This document shows, one piece after another, positions 13,070 to 24,119 of a DNA stretch of 64,000 nucleotides. A model generated the notes under the pieces. It did no database searches. It was not told the origin of the DNA and saw only the letters and a list, made by a program, of their open reading frames with translations. Location of the stretch: NCBI RefSeq assembly GCF_026230105.1, contig NC_079478.1:2495653-2559652 (forward strand), given 5' to 3'. The position numbers were made by a program, and so were the translations under genes. The stretch comes from Diorhabda sublineata (Eukaryota > Arthropoda > Insecta > Coleoptera > Chrysomelidae). Position 1 is the first letter of the stretch; each line of letters starts with the position of its first letter.

Positions 13070-15015
13070 ACAAGAATGAAATTTTTATATACTAATAAAA
13101 TAATTGTAAGATTCACGCAACGTTACAAATAAAGCAGGAAACACGAAGAAATGGAATCCTAATCGAACCTAACTTAAGGAGTGTTTAATAATTTCTGACA
13201 ATAGTTCAAATTATGATATTCAATTGTTTTTTTTTTTCAAATTGTTCGTTTTTGCTCATATATTTGCTGAAAAAATGATATGTACAGGTTTCGGAAGGAA
13301 ATAAGAGTTTTTGTTGGACAAAAGTGTGGAAATTTTGGTTTTTAAGCTGGGTTTCTTTTTCATCTTAAATCTCTACTTCCAAATAATAACCAAAACTCTA
13401 AATACCTCGATCTATTTATGATAAAAGAAAAAAAAATTGTTCAAATTTGCAAAGTTATTTTTAAAATCTTTATACTTGAATTAAATTTTAAGAAAAAATA
13501 TATCATATTATTTTTTAAAAAAATCAAGCGATTATAGAATCACAAAGAAAATTTGTTTGGAACGAACAAGTTGCTCTGAACCATGTAGTATCTTAAAAAA
13601 CATGGATGCTGTTACCTTCACGATATTTAATACTTTAAATATACTTGTATATTGTATGTACCAATATAAATAATCAACCAAACTGTCAAAACAGCTTCAA
13701 TAGAAACGTTAGCAGAATTGTGTATCGTTATAATAAAATGTGAAAAATGTCTATTCAAACACCTGATCTATTTTAAAATAAAATGAAATATTAGTCCGTT
13801 TTAAAATATCTGTATTGTCAGCTTGCGGTCTTAATGTGAATAGAATTCTACAGATATTTTAACAAATAGTCGAATATAACTTCCTGGAAAGGTGAAATCA
13901 GTCCATCGATGGTATTTTAATACAAACTCTATATAGAATTATCAAAAAAATCCTTCATGATAAGATCATGTTGAAAAAGTTTACTATACGCATTAGGGGC
14001 ATATTTCCGTATTTTTGTAATCACCTATTTTACTTATTTTAGCTCTATTTTAATCATTAAAGAGTTAAACAGAGAGCAACATTTTTGTTAAAAAATCAAT
14101 TGAAAAATTGATTATTTTGTCAATTTTATGTCAACGTACACAAAGCACTGAATCTTTATATTGTTTGATGTATGATTGTTAATCATTGGGTATGATCCCC
14201 TGGCAGTTATATAGTACTGTAGGGTTTTAATATTCGAATGTATAATTTAGAAAGTATACTTAAATAAAAGTTCGGATTTCACAACTTTAAAGGCCCATAG
14301 CTCAGAAATGAGACGTCGTGTGAGACAATTTTTGTGTGACGGCATTATTTTGACGTCATCTACTCACTGACACTAAATTTTTTAAATCAAATTAAAATAC
14401 CAGTTAATATATAATATTTAATTAAATGACATAAATCGTTTCTGTCGAAAAGCTGCTTCACAGAAGTACGTTTTGAAAGACTAAATTCAATTACAAGGAA
14501 CAATGGCACTATTTTAAATCTAAACTTGACTAAAATTGACTAGACAATCGATTCCAGTGAAAACCTTGATACAATTTCGTTAGTTGAAATTGAATTTTCT
14601 TTCTTTAGTTCGATATAGATATATAAAGTAGGTACAGCATATTATAAATCATTTCTTGAATAATTTATTATCCAAAATTTGTTGTCATAACTTATTCGTT
14701 ACTGCATCGATAAGTGTACACAAAGCTTTGGTGTATACATGTTCAGATAAAGTTAATGCAAATCCCAGATGCAGCAATCGTAAACTCCACGTGTAGAATG
14801 CACGTGACTAACCAATCGTTACATATGTATTCAACGAATGTTGTTAAAATAGAACGAAATATGATTTAATAACTAGGTACTGGTAATGGAATAATAGAGA
14901 TGAGATGTTTGAAATGTTTTAATCATTATAACAATAAGATAATGTATCGATTCTTGTTATTCATAGTTTTCCGAAACCAATAATTATGCATCGACAGATT
15001 CTGCAGTTTCATTTT
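13070..15015. other. Stretch without recognisable gene
   Basis: Low-complexity AT-rich sequence with no open frame of interest on either strand. Confidence 0.45.
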
Positions 15016-15021
15016 ATGTGC

Positions 15022-15440
15022 AGTCGCCTACGATATTCTCGCTTATGAGATTCTAGTCAAGTCTTGCTTCCGAGACGAGATTCAAACTTTTCTTGCCTGA
15101 CAAGACGAAAATTTCAAAAAGGCGCGTATCAAATCTCGCACGAGGATCTCGCAAGAGAAATATTTGATATGATTTTGTTTATTTTTTCTAGATTTTATGC
15201 TTTTGTTTGTTGGAATTGAAATTAGAAGTTATTTTACTATTTTTTATATTCCATGTATCTAAGATCTATTTACTAGAGATTACTATATTTTTGTTCATCA
15301 TTGTAATTTGAAAACTAATTGTATCTTCTGTGTATGTTACTTAGACAGAAAGCATTTAAAATTTACGAGACGTTTGCGAGATCGCTGCGAAACTATTGAC
15401 TCCCTCGCGATACATAAGACGAGAGTTTGCGAAACAAAAA
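15022..15440. mobile_element. Possible hAT-like non-autonomous element
   Basis: Both ends of this interval are enriched in CTCGC, GCGAG and CGAGAC motifs in direct and inverted orientation (left 15030-15160, right 15365-15435), while the centre is plain AT-rich DNA. The left side starts 'cagtcgcctacga'. Clustered subterminal motifs and a CAG start are seen in many hAT-superfamily MITEs. I could not define a matching right terminus or an 8-bp target duplication, so the boundaries are guesses. Confidence 0.3.
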
Positions 15441-15444
15441 CAGT

Positions 15445-16080
15445 TCAATTACACATACACAGTTGTTTATAAAAAATTTGAACATTTTCTATAATTCAAA
15501 CTGGAAGCTTATGGCACAAAATCACAATTTGGATGTATGTTGAAAAAATTCCAGGCCAGCACAGCAGGCCTTATAGGCCCATGGCTTGAATTCTTTCTCC
15601 GGCTTTGTCCAATTCTTTTTATTTACGGGTGCATTGCGCCAATTCGCTGTCCCTTACTTCTGTTAGTTAGTTAGTTGTTAGTTTATCAAAATTAATTAAT
15701 AGTAGACTAACTTATTCATTTTTTCTTGGTGAAATATATTCAATACTTTTTGTTCGTTAACATAAAACTGACAAAAGAATTAAAATAAATAAGGAGCGAG
15801 AGATTTGGTTACATAACTTTTTTTCCAACGAATCTGGGTATGACGATGAGAGTTTCTGTACACATCAAAGTTCCGAAATTGACTAGAGATATGAATACAT
15901 TAAATGATTTACCCGGTAGATACATAGAGGTACCATTAGAGAACATAGCGAAGCCCAAGATGGAATATTTCTAATAATTGAAGATCTTACGGAAATTGAA
16001 GTCGTTAGAGAGATGTATAAAGGAATTTTGGAAATGCTTAAACTTGGAAAAATTGGCAATGAATTAATAAATTTTCAAAA
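15445..16080. other. Stretch without recognisable gene
   Basis: No gene is visible. A short GC-richer segment (about 15553-15650) contains a few GGCC-centred palindromes but no motif I can assign. Confidence 0.4.
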
Positions 16081-16083
16081 GAC

Positions 16084-17123
16084 TGTGTAAAATTTCATGA
16101 CAATCTAATTAGTCTGAAATAACTTACAATCACTTAAATGAAACTACTTTTGTTAATTTATCATTGCTTTTTGATGAAAAAAGTATTGTACAAGCACAGC
16201 AGTGGTTTCAAAAGTGTCATCCAGACGCCGCTTCATCGAAAAAAAAAAAACCATTTGGTATTGGTTTGCTGAATTTAAACGTGTTAATATAGACACCGAC
16301 GCTGGTGAATTCTCTGGTCATCCAATTTAGGTGGTTACTCCAGAAAACATCAAAAAAGTCTACTAATTGGTTATATCTAATCTTAAATGGAAGGTAGCTG
16401 AAACCTTTAAGACATCAGAAGGCAGTATATTTACAATTATGCATGAACATTTGAGCATGAGAACACTTTTTTCAAAGTAGGTGCCGCGTTTACTCACAGT
16501 CGATCAAAAACAATAATGATAATGATGATAATACAGATCACTGTTTAGCCATGTTTACACGTAATAAATCGATATGTGACAATGGCTAAAATATGGATCT
16601 ATCACTCCACTACGGAATTAAAATGATCATCATCTGAGTGGACTGCAGCCAGTTAACCACGTCCGAAGTGTCCAAAGGCATATTAGTCAGCTGGGAAGTT
16701 TATGGCTTCAGTTTTTTAGGAATATTGTTTATTGACTATCTCCAAAAAGGAAAGGTAATCAGTAGCGAATACTTTATAGAGTTATTGGATGGTTTTAATG
16801 CAAAAATTAGGACAAAACGTCCTCATATGTCGAAGAAAAAACGATTATTCCACCAAGACAATGCACCGATTAACAAGTAGATAGCAAAGATGGTTGAATT
16901 GAACGAATTGCTTTCTCATCCACCGTTTAGACCAGATCTGGTCTTCAGTTACTACTGGCTATTCGCTGATCTGAGAAAAATACTCGCCGGTGAGAAATTT
17001 AGTTTAAATGAAGAAGCTGAAACTGAAACCTATTATGATGTTAAAGACAAGCACGGCTTCGAAAACTTTGAAAAGCATTGGATTGATTGTATTAATCTCG
17101 AAGGAGATTATATTGATAAATAA
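16084..17123 (+). pseudogene. Mariner transposase relic B (best-preserved mauritiana-like copy)
   Basis: Recognisable almost throughout. The N-terminal HTH region is near 16185-16300, and the linker reads 'VTPENI.K' near 16337. Two long open segments follow, 16638-16880 and 16890-17123. The first contains 'GILFIDYLQKGK', 'SEYFIELLDGFNAKI', 'KRPHMSKKK' and 'LFHQDNAP'. The second contains 'KMVELNELLSHPPF', 'RPDLVFSYYWLFADL', 'GEKFSLNEEAETET' and a terminal 'HWIDCINLEGDYIDK' ending at TAA 17121-17123. Of the D,D34D triad, the aspartate of 'HQDNA' and that of 'RPDL' remain. The first, normally 'TMDETW', reads 'TMAKIW' near 16578, so it is lost. A stop (16878-16880) splits the two main segments. 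Element ends are not resolved. Confidence 0.9.
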
Positions 17124-17129
17124 AATCGA

Positions 17130-17880
17130 TTTTTGTTTAAAAAAAATTATTGCATGATGATATTTAAAAGTTCTCATTAATTAAATAAATAAGTTCTTTT
17201 GAAAAAATTAATGAAGAATGAGATATACATCATTGACTTATCAGTGTTCTAATTGACATATAAAACGGGCTTTTCCCCCATCATTATTTGTTATCTCCTG
17301 ATACGTAACATACAATCGTATTAGCGTGTATCGTAAGTAGCAGGATTTTCAGCGGCAGGAGCATAAAATGTAACTGCGTCCGTTTAATCAGCTCTGATGG
17401 ATGACTGGGTGCTTTTCCCTAGAGAAATCAATCACTTCCTTCGACCGAAAAACTGCTACGGATTGCGTTTCGTACGTCACACATAAAAGCTTAACAAACC
17501 CTTTTTGAAAATATACAACTGCATATCGCGGATATTAGTCTAGGAGAATTAAATCAGGATAATTATTGAACGATAAACTAATTTAATGTTGTGATATCAT
17601 ACATTGCATTGTTTTTTGTTATCGTAAAAAGATGTGGTGTATTTCAACGATAAACTACTCCATCATAGAACATTTTGATGGATAAGAGAGTATTAAAATA
17701 ATAAAGCAGTCGTAGTCCATAGGTGAATCACTTCTTTTACTTAGTTTAGTTAGACATATTTTTTGTATGAAATAATATTTGTATTAATGTATAGTCCAGC
17801 ACACAAATTTTCTTTTTCAAGTTAATAGTATAATCTTCACAGATTTCTTGCTTTTTTCTTAAAAAAATTGTTTAACTTAA
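17130..17880. other. Stretch without recognisable gene
   Basis: Flank of mariner relic B followed by unassigned sequence. The segment 17320-17500 is slightly GC-richer but has no motif I recognise. Confidence 0.4.
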
Positions 17881-17885
17881 CAAAA

Positions 17886-18045
17886 TATTGATCAATATAA
17901 ATATGCAAATTGTCAGAGTCAATATCATATTTTGATAAAGACTTAAAGAAATTGAAACGTCGAATTGTTATATGTGTTTCGAAAATTATTTAAAAAAACT
18001 AATTTTAAAACAGAAGTGACTTAAAATCAAGATTTAGAAACATAA
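17886..18045 (+). repeat. Dispersed repeat with hammerhead-like core, copy 1
   Basis: This segment aligns with the reverse complement of 23290-23445 through 'cgcaaattgtcag.gtcaatat.atattttgataaag', then 'gaaacgtcgaattgttat.tgt', then 'acagaag.gacttaaaatc' and 'gatttagaaacataa'. The core 'TTGATAAAG...GAAACGTC' (17932-17961) resembles the CUGANGA...GAAA core of hammerhead ribozymes. Penelope-like retroelements are known to carry hammerhead motifs in their terminal repeats, so a relic of such an element is the favoured reading. No Penelope reverse transcriptase was found next to it. Confidence 0.5.
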
Positions 18046-18277
18046 AATAGTTCATAGTTAGAAATACTAGTAAAGACAGATTGTATTAGCTTTTTTAGTG
18101 AATTGTTACTTTTTAATGAATTTTCAATTCATGAAACTCTTTTCTTTTTATCGCCTAGGTTTGAATATCAGTTTGGGGCGGTGGTAGTACTAAGTACTAA
18201 CGCCTGCACTGAAAATAAGTATAGCACTCTGTCAGTACCAGCAGTTTTGATGAGAGTTTAAGTAAAAATATATTATA

Positions 18278-18777
18278 ACCACCATGGGACATGATAAAAG
18301 AAGATTAATTGTGTTTCGACTATGCTGTTGACGATGCAAAAGAAAAAATTCTGGGACATTATGTCAGGTACATTTGATAACATCTATAGATTTAGTTTAT
18401 CCACAAAGAAATTGTTGAATCTTTGTAATTGAAGGTTATGTTTAACAATATAAAAAAATTGTAGATTGCAGTATGTTTTTGCAGTTATTTTATTTAATTT
18501 ACCACCATGAGACCCGATCAAAGACAATTAATTATGTTTCGACTATGCTGTTGAGGATTTCATCCCTTATTGCATCAGAAGTTTGTAACATGTAGCTGTC
18601 AGCAAAGAACGAATTGTAAAAGAAAAAATTATGTCAGGTACATTTGACTGCATCAATAAAAATAAAGAAGAACCAAGTTCTCAACTATAGATCTAGTTTA
18701 TCTATAAAGAAATTGTTGAAACCTTGTAATTGAAGGTTGTAGATTGTAGTTTATTTTTGCAGTTATTTTATTAATTT
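18278..18777 (+). repeat. Two-unit tandem repeat
   Basis: Unit 1 (18278-18500) and unit 2 (18501-18777) both start 'accaccatg.gac', continue 'gtttcgactatgctgttga', share 'atgtcaggtacatttga' and 'aaagaaattgttgaa', and end 'tttttgcagttatttta'. Unit 2 has extra internal segments (about 18555-18620 and 18655-18690). No long frame spans them. They could be part of a satellite or of a transposon untranslated region; I cannot tell which. Confidence 0.75.
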
Positions 18778-18779
18778 AA

Positions 18780-19600
18780 GTAAATATACGCTGTAGAACT
18801 AGAATTCCATGCTAAAAAGAGAGAAGTTTGTAATAAGAAATAAACTCCTAAGCTGATGCAATAAAGTGCGACGAAACCAGAAGTAGAATATTTTTCATTT
18901 TAGTTAATCGCAGTGACATCCAATTACCAACCCTCGTGATTTAACCCCAAAATGTAATGATAATGAAGTAAGTAACAATTTAAATAAGGGTCCTTTTCTG
19001 TTCCATTCGAATCGGACTCGAATTGCGAATGTCAATAAACAGTAAAATTGGCCGCACTCACAAAGGACAAACCCCTCATTAGATTTTACACAAAGGCGTA
19101 CTTTTGAATACTTTTCTATAAATACAGCTTTCAACTAACTTAGGATAAAATAAAAGAAGAATATAAATAAATGGGAAAGTTGTTATGAAGGAGGAACTAC
19201 GAGAAAACTAAACTATATTTTAAAAATCAGTACGAAAAGAAATTCTCCATAGAACCATTTTGAGATACATGAAAACTACTACTCATAACAGCACATATTC
19301 TCTTGAACGGATTAGTAAACTGTAGTTAGAGCCTACTACATAAGGACAATGATAATTTGAAATGTAAAATAAATCTTCTGATTTTGTGGCAACTCGAAGG
19401 CGTTTGATAATATATATTTCAGACTAAATAATAAGAAAAACCTGAAGGGCATTTTTTCATACTTTTAATTCTTACTCTTAATCCTTAAAAATTTGATATT
19501 CAACTTGTTTTGAACGCGACTTTGAATAACGTCAATTGCCACCAGTATTTGTTTCCTTCACGTGTGATAGTTACTTTATACGTTATCTTCTTCTCTTCTT
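18780..19600. other. Stretch without recognisable gene
   Basis: No gene is recognised. A 76-codon minus-strand frame (18904-19134) looks like chance. Confidence 0.4.
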
Positions 19601-19614
19601 TTAATGCTTATCCA

Positions 19615-20274
19615 TTAATGGATGTTCGCGACCACATTTTTCATGGCTTCTCTATCTCTAGCGGTATGGATCAATGTCTGAATACCTTGTATACCCGTCC
19701 ACTGCCTCACGTTCCGTAACCATGACATCCTCTTCCGTCCCAATCCTCTCTTACCTTCAATCTTGCCTTCGACTATCAGCTGAAGGAATTGATATTTATG
19801 GCCTCGTATTATATGGCCAAGATATGCAATTTCTCGTTTCTTCACGATGTTAAAGAGTTCACGGTCTTTATTGATACGCCTGAGAATATCCTCATTCCTC
19901 ACTTTGGCAGTCCATGGTATCTTCAGGATTCTACGATATACCCACATTTCGAATGCCTCTAATTTGTTGATGTTTTTTACCTTAAGGATCCAACCCTCCA
20001 TCCCGTAAAGAAGCACTGTCCAAACGTAGCACCGCACAAGTCTCAGTCTAAGATCAAGATCAAAGTCGGTACATGTAAATACATTTTTAAATTTTATGAA
20101 TGTACTTCGAGCTTGTTCAACTCGGCATTTTATTTCATCGTCCGACGACCATTTATAGGTTATATAATCGATAAAGTCATGGAAAAAGTTAAAAATTCGT
20201 TCTATAGGTATTGTATTGAGTATGAAAAATATATTAGAACGGAACCCGATAGAGTTTAGATAGATGAGAAACAT
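19615..20274 (-). pseudogene. RTE-like endonuclease/reverse transcriptase, C-terminal fragment
   Basis: The longest open frame of the window (219 codons). In order it shows an 'EIKCRVEQARSTFIKFKNVF' segment, 'LRLRLVRCYVWTVLLYGMEG' (the typical 'R..LLRCYV.S.LLYG.E.W'), 'KLEAFEMWVYRRILKIPW' followed by 'VRNEDILRRINKDRELFNIV', then 'YLGHIIRG', 'LLIVEGKIEGKRGLGRKRMS' in degenerate form, 'WLRNVRQWTG' and a final 'VANIH'. This is the well-known C-terminal domain of RTE-clade and related insect non-LTR polyproteins. The catalytic RT box lies upstream in the full protein and is absent, as are the apurinic endonuclease and most of the RT. The unbroken frame over 219 codons suggests a relatively young, 5'-truncated insertion. 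The start codon is only the first Met in the frame, not a true start. Confidence 0.88.
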
Positions 20275-20284
20275 AAATGAAATA

Positions 20285-20699
20285 TTTGTACTGTTGCAAA
20301 GAACATTTCAATTATTTTATCCCTTTGACCTCAGCCAATTAGATGCTAAATATGCAGTAATCACGAATGCCAGAATATCTATCAGAAGAATAATCAGAAT
20401 CTAATAAAATAGAAAAATAAACAGGATTTTTGTCACGTCCAACGATGAGTCGTTTATTAAACTTGAATTTCGTTAGCATATTTTGCACTATTTAACAACC
20501 ATTTTAAACAAAACAAATTAACCCATAATGTTGTATTTATACTATAAATAAGATAATTTGATTGATGATCAGATAATAGTCAATAGAAAAAGCTAAAAGA
20601 TTTCAAAAAATCATCCCATTATTTTGAGAAATATATTAGTAAATAAATGTTTTGATATATTTTGAACGTTCATTGCTACAAATATATTTAATGGTAAAA
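20285..20699. other. Stretch without recognisable gene
   Basis: AT-rich flank between the RTE fragment and the Helitron. Nothing recognised. Confidence 0.45.
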
Positions 20700-21403
20700 C
20701 TAGCTTTTACCCGCGGCTTCGCTCGCATCGAATCCATTAAATAAGTATCAGAAATCATTATAATAGAAAAGAACGAACTCTGTAGCTATATTAGAACCTG
20801 AGATATAGATCTTTGAATGTAGAAAAATTGCTAAAAACCTACAAAAATCCATAACTTCACATTGAATGTCCGCGCCTAGCTCCTCTCCGACTCAACCGAT
20901 TTAAGTGTTCTAAAACTCAAAAGAAAGAATCTGTTTCAGCGAGTGTTCTTAAACCAAAACGAACTCTGTAGCTATATTAGAACCTGAGATATAGATCTTT
21001 GAATGTAGAAAAATTGCCAAAAACCTACAAAAATCCATAACTCCACATTGAATGTCCGCGCCTAGCTCCTCTCCAACTCAACCGATTTAAGTGTTCAAAA
21101 ACTCAAAAGAAAGAAGGTGTTTCAGCGAGTGTTCTTAAATCAAAACGAAGTCTCTATCTTGAATAGAACCTGAGATATTGAGGATAGAACGTGTGTATGT
21201 GAAAAGCTCCCGTAAGTAATGTACAGGGGGATATCGCATTTGAGTATAACTTGAGAATGATAAAAATTAGATGAAATTCGATTATTGGTGGCTGATCTGT
21301 GCATCAATACCTTTCATTGAAAAAAAAAAATTAAGCAAATCGGTTGGGTAGAACGCCTGAACGTACTCGGAATGGAAATCATCAATTTTTTTAATATATA
21401 AGA
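20700..21403 (-). mobile_element. Non-autonomous Helitron
   Basis: Read on the minus strand, the element starts 'TCTTATATATTAAAAAAATT' (from 21403) and ends '...GCGAAGCCGCGGGTAAAAGCTAG' (to 20700), with host A before TC and T after CTAG. Helitrons insert between A and T, begin with TC, end with CTRR and carry a GC-rich 3' hairpin. The 'CCGCGG' segment about 12 bases before CTAG is the hairpin candidate. The interior has no Rep/helicase coding sequence, so it depends on an autonomous partner. It holds two complete 186-bp repeats (20772-20957, 20958-21143) and the start of a third (from 21144). Termini and interior are well kept, which suggests modest age. Confidence 0.75.
20772..21190. repeat. 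Internal 186-bp tandem repeats of the Helitron
   Basis: Units begin with 'aacgaa.tctgtagctata' at 20772, 20958 and (diverged, truncated) 21144. Each contains 'gaacctgagatatagatctt', 'atgtccgcgcctagctcctc' and 'cagcgagtgttctta'. The first two units differ at only a handful of positions. Insect Helitron families often vary in copy number of such internal repeats. Confidence 0.85.
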
Positions 21404-23285
21404 TTGAGGCTTCGATATATTAATAACGAAAATTCAATGATTGGAGGATTCTAAATCCATAATTATATTCAGAAAAATTAAATGGATTCATTTATTAATA
21501 AACATATTTATATAACTAACTTTTTTTCTGTCTAATCTAATGAAATAATAAATGTGATTAGATATTTGGATAAACTTCGAAATGCTCCCGTTAGACAAAT
21601 GACTACTTTTTAATTGGATTCAGTTCCATTGTACAACAGAGCTATTCTTGAGATTGGTACATTCTTGTGGAATTGTAAGCAAGCTAAATAAGCTAATTAA
21701 CGTCACTATCAATATTCAATGCACGCTGCAACTGTTCCAAACTACAAAGTTACTATACAATGAACTACCCTCACTTCAAATCTTGTATAGATCCAACAAA
21801 AGTGGAATGTAAATGTGTCAATTTTCACGCCCCGATTGACTCGAGAAGGGTAACAACGAGTACGACTACTTTTCCGAAAAGAGAGGGTGGGTTTCAATTT
21901 TAACCCCCCATCAACCACCTCCACACTTATATGAAGTAAAACACCCTATTTCTAGTTATTATCTTTGTAAATAGTTGAGGCATAGTTTAGGAACGATATA
22001 TTAAATCTTATAAAAATAATAATCAAAATATTCTCTAGAAGAAGCATGAGAAGTTTATGTGGAAATAATTGGTTCATACCAGAGGATTTTCATATGTGAG
22101 AATTCTTATATTTGAATTACAAGTGAAGCAGTAGAGAACCAACACAAAACTAATATATTTGCTTATTGTTTATAACGAGTTATTCAGTTAACATTGAAAA
22201 ATTTTCATATTTGTTCATCAATTTTATTTTGAGATTATGAGATATTGAAAATATATCAACAGGCATCCTACTTTCCCACGTATTTCAATAATATGCACCA
22301 ATGAAGATATTTGGATCTGATGATGACGATGTTGCATCAATTGGAAACTATGTAGTCGTGAAAGATAAAGAAATGAATCGAAGCTCTAGAGCAGCGACTG
22401 TTTTTTTCACGCAAGGTCCTTAAAGTATCGTATTTATCTCAAATTCTTCAGTAATGTATTGTCTCAGAGTTTTTAACAAACAAACAAACTTTTTCTATAT
22501 TCTCTACAGCAATGATTTGAATATTTTCTTTTATTGCCTAGACTATAATATTCGTCGGGTGGAGTCCCCAGTTTCTCTATCGGTTACACAAAATGCCACA
22601 CAACTTCCTCTTGGTCTAATAATATCCGTTAAGTTGCAGCAATGACTGTTCATGACGTACTCCGACCGGTCTCTTGACGTGCTTTGTCAGAGAAGTTGCG
22701 AATAGGTCGGTTGATTTTGACATTTGTATGGGATTTTCAGTTTTGATCGACTGTTGTGTTGCGAAATGATGAGAGAGGTTAAAGATTAGGTTTCCGAGAG
22801 ACGTTTGGTAATGAGTTTGTTGTGCGTGACCTATAACTGGAATTATTATGAGTCTCAAAAGCGTTTAGGATGTTGATATAAAATATAGACACTTGAACCA
22901 TCCGTTTTTATTATGAAAAATTCAATACTTCCATAGGAGAATCATAAAAATTTCTTTGAAAGCTTTCGAATAATCTTTTTCGTTCAACTACCCTAAATGA
23001 ACTTATCAACAACAAACTTGTTTTCTAATTAAGTCTTTTCATATAAAGACAGGTGAATCAAAAAGACATTTGTCACTGCTGGGAATGAATTATGAACTGA
23101 GATGGAAAAACTTGACGTATTTTACTTGTAGAAAAAAATGTCCTCAGCCTCTTATGTCCGCGTATGAATGCGTAATTCTCTTTCTTACACAGACATATTT
23201 ACCAGCGTACAGTACAGGTCCAAACTCAGTAAGAATATATATTATTTTTATTTCTCTAATTTCTCATTTCTTAGACCTTTTATAT
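21404..23285. other. Stretch without recognisable gene
   Basis: Unassigned sequence. Minus-strand frames at 21742-21924 and 22616-22858 and the plus-strand frame 22454-22645 show no recognisable domain. The GC-richer piece at 22560-22840 may be an old transposon of a kind I do not recognise. Confidence 0.4.
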
Positions 23286-23289
23286 ACAT

Positions 23290-23445
23290 GATTATGTTTC
23301 TAAATCGTCTAGATTTTAAGTCTCTTCTGTTATATTTTGAATTTTTGAAAGACAGATAACAATTTGACGTTTCGACGTCTTTCGGTCTTTATCAAAATAT
23401 AATATTGACCCTGACAATTTGCGTATTTATATTAATCAATAGATC
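23290..23445 (-). repeat. Dispersed repeat with hammerhead-like core, copy 2
   Basis: Minus-strand counterpart of 17886-18045. This copy keeps the core better: reading the minus strand from 23395 to 23366 gives 'TTGATAAAGACCGAAAGACG' and then 'TCGAAACGTC'. It has a possible stem II formed by GAC/GTC around a GAAA-containing loop, and then the invariant-looking GAAA. See the associated finding for what is missing from a full hammerhead. Confidence 0.5.
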
Positions 23446-23559
23446 ACCTACATCATGAATATCAAAAGAAAAATAAAATCAAAATAAAATGTTGCCTTTT
23501 TATATTTCAAAAATATGTATCAGCTATCAATTAAATTATTTATAGTTATATCAAAATTT

Positions 23560-23620
23560 ATAAAATCATATTTTGATTGACAGTAATCGAAACGTCAAAT
23601 TTTCATATGTCCATTGGGGA
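23560..23620 (+). repeat. Third, shorter hammerhead-like core
   Basis: 'catattttgattgacagtaa' followed by 'tcgaaacgtcaaatt.tcatatgtcc' (about 23567-23620) repeats the core region of the two longer copies. It faces copy 2 in inverted orientation about 170 bp away, an arrangement compatible with a rearranged Penelope-type terminal repeat. Confidence 0.4.
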
Positions 23621-24110
23621 AACCTCGTTTAAATAATTTATAGCTGCACGTTCAAATTGCAGTGGAGCTTCGTTTTGTTGGTAGTAGATAGATCGATCTG
23701 TCTCATGTATGATTAACATCAAGAAAAAATCTTTGTAATGTAGGCACAAAGAAATTAATTAGAATATCAGCCCGTACGTTCACTTTCTTAGGATATTGAG
23801 TGTGATCCTCACACATCCAGTGAGGACTTTTTCTGTTCCAATATTAACAGTTCTGTTTGTTAACCGTTCCGTTTTAATGAAACATCGCTTCATCAGAAAA
23901 AACTATTTTGTTTATGAACTGCAAATCTGCATTAATTCCGTCTATCATCAACTATCTCTATTTAAATCCTGAACCAAGTTGATTGATTTTTAAAAACCAC
24001 TATTCCTAAGTAGTAATCGGGATAAAGTCTCTCACGAGCAGCTGAGTTTCGCTGGATAAATTTCGCTTGGTGATGAAGCACTGGCTGTATCAACAGCTGG
24101 AAACATTGCG
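23615..24110 (-). pseudogene. Tc3-like DDE transposase relic
   Basis: Minus-strand translation shows 'NADLQFINKIVFSDEAMFH' near 23940-23885, then 'NGTVNKQNC' and 'SPHWMCEDHTQYPKKVNV' (about 23830-23778), and finally 'YYQQNEAPLQFERAAINYLN' near 23690-23630. This matches the order in insect transposases of the Tc3-like/DUF4817 group: 'FSDEA.F...G.VN..N.RYW....PHWM.E.HTQ.P..VNVW', then 'QQDGAPPH....VR.YL'. Catalytic D1 (SDEA) is kept, but the second site reads 'QQNEAP' instead of 'QQDGAP', so the protein would be dead. It is truncated and frameshifted. The C-terminal 'WPPRSPDL' part is missing here but a separate copy of that part lies at the end of the window. Confidence 0.72.
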
Positions 24111-24119
24111 AAACTAAGA

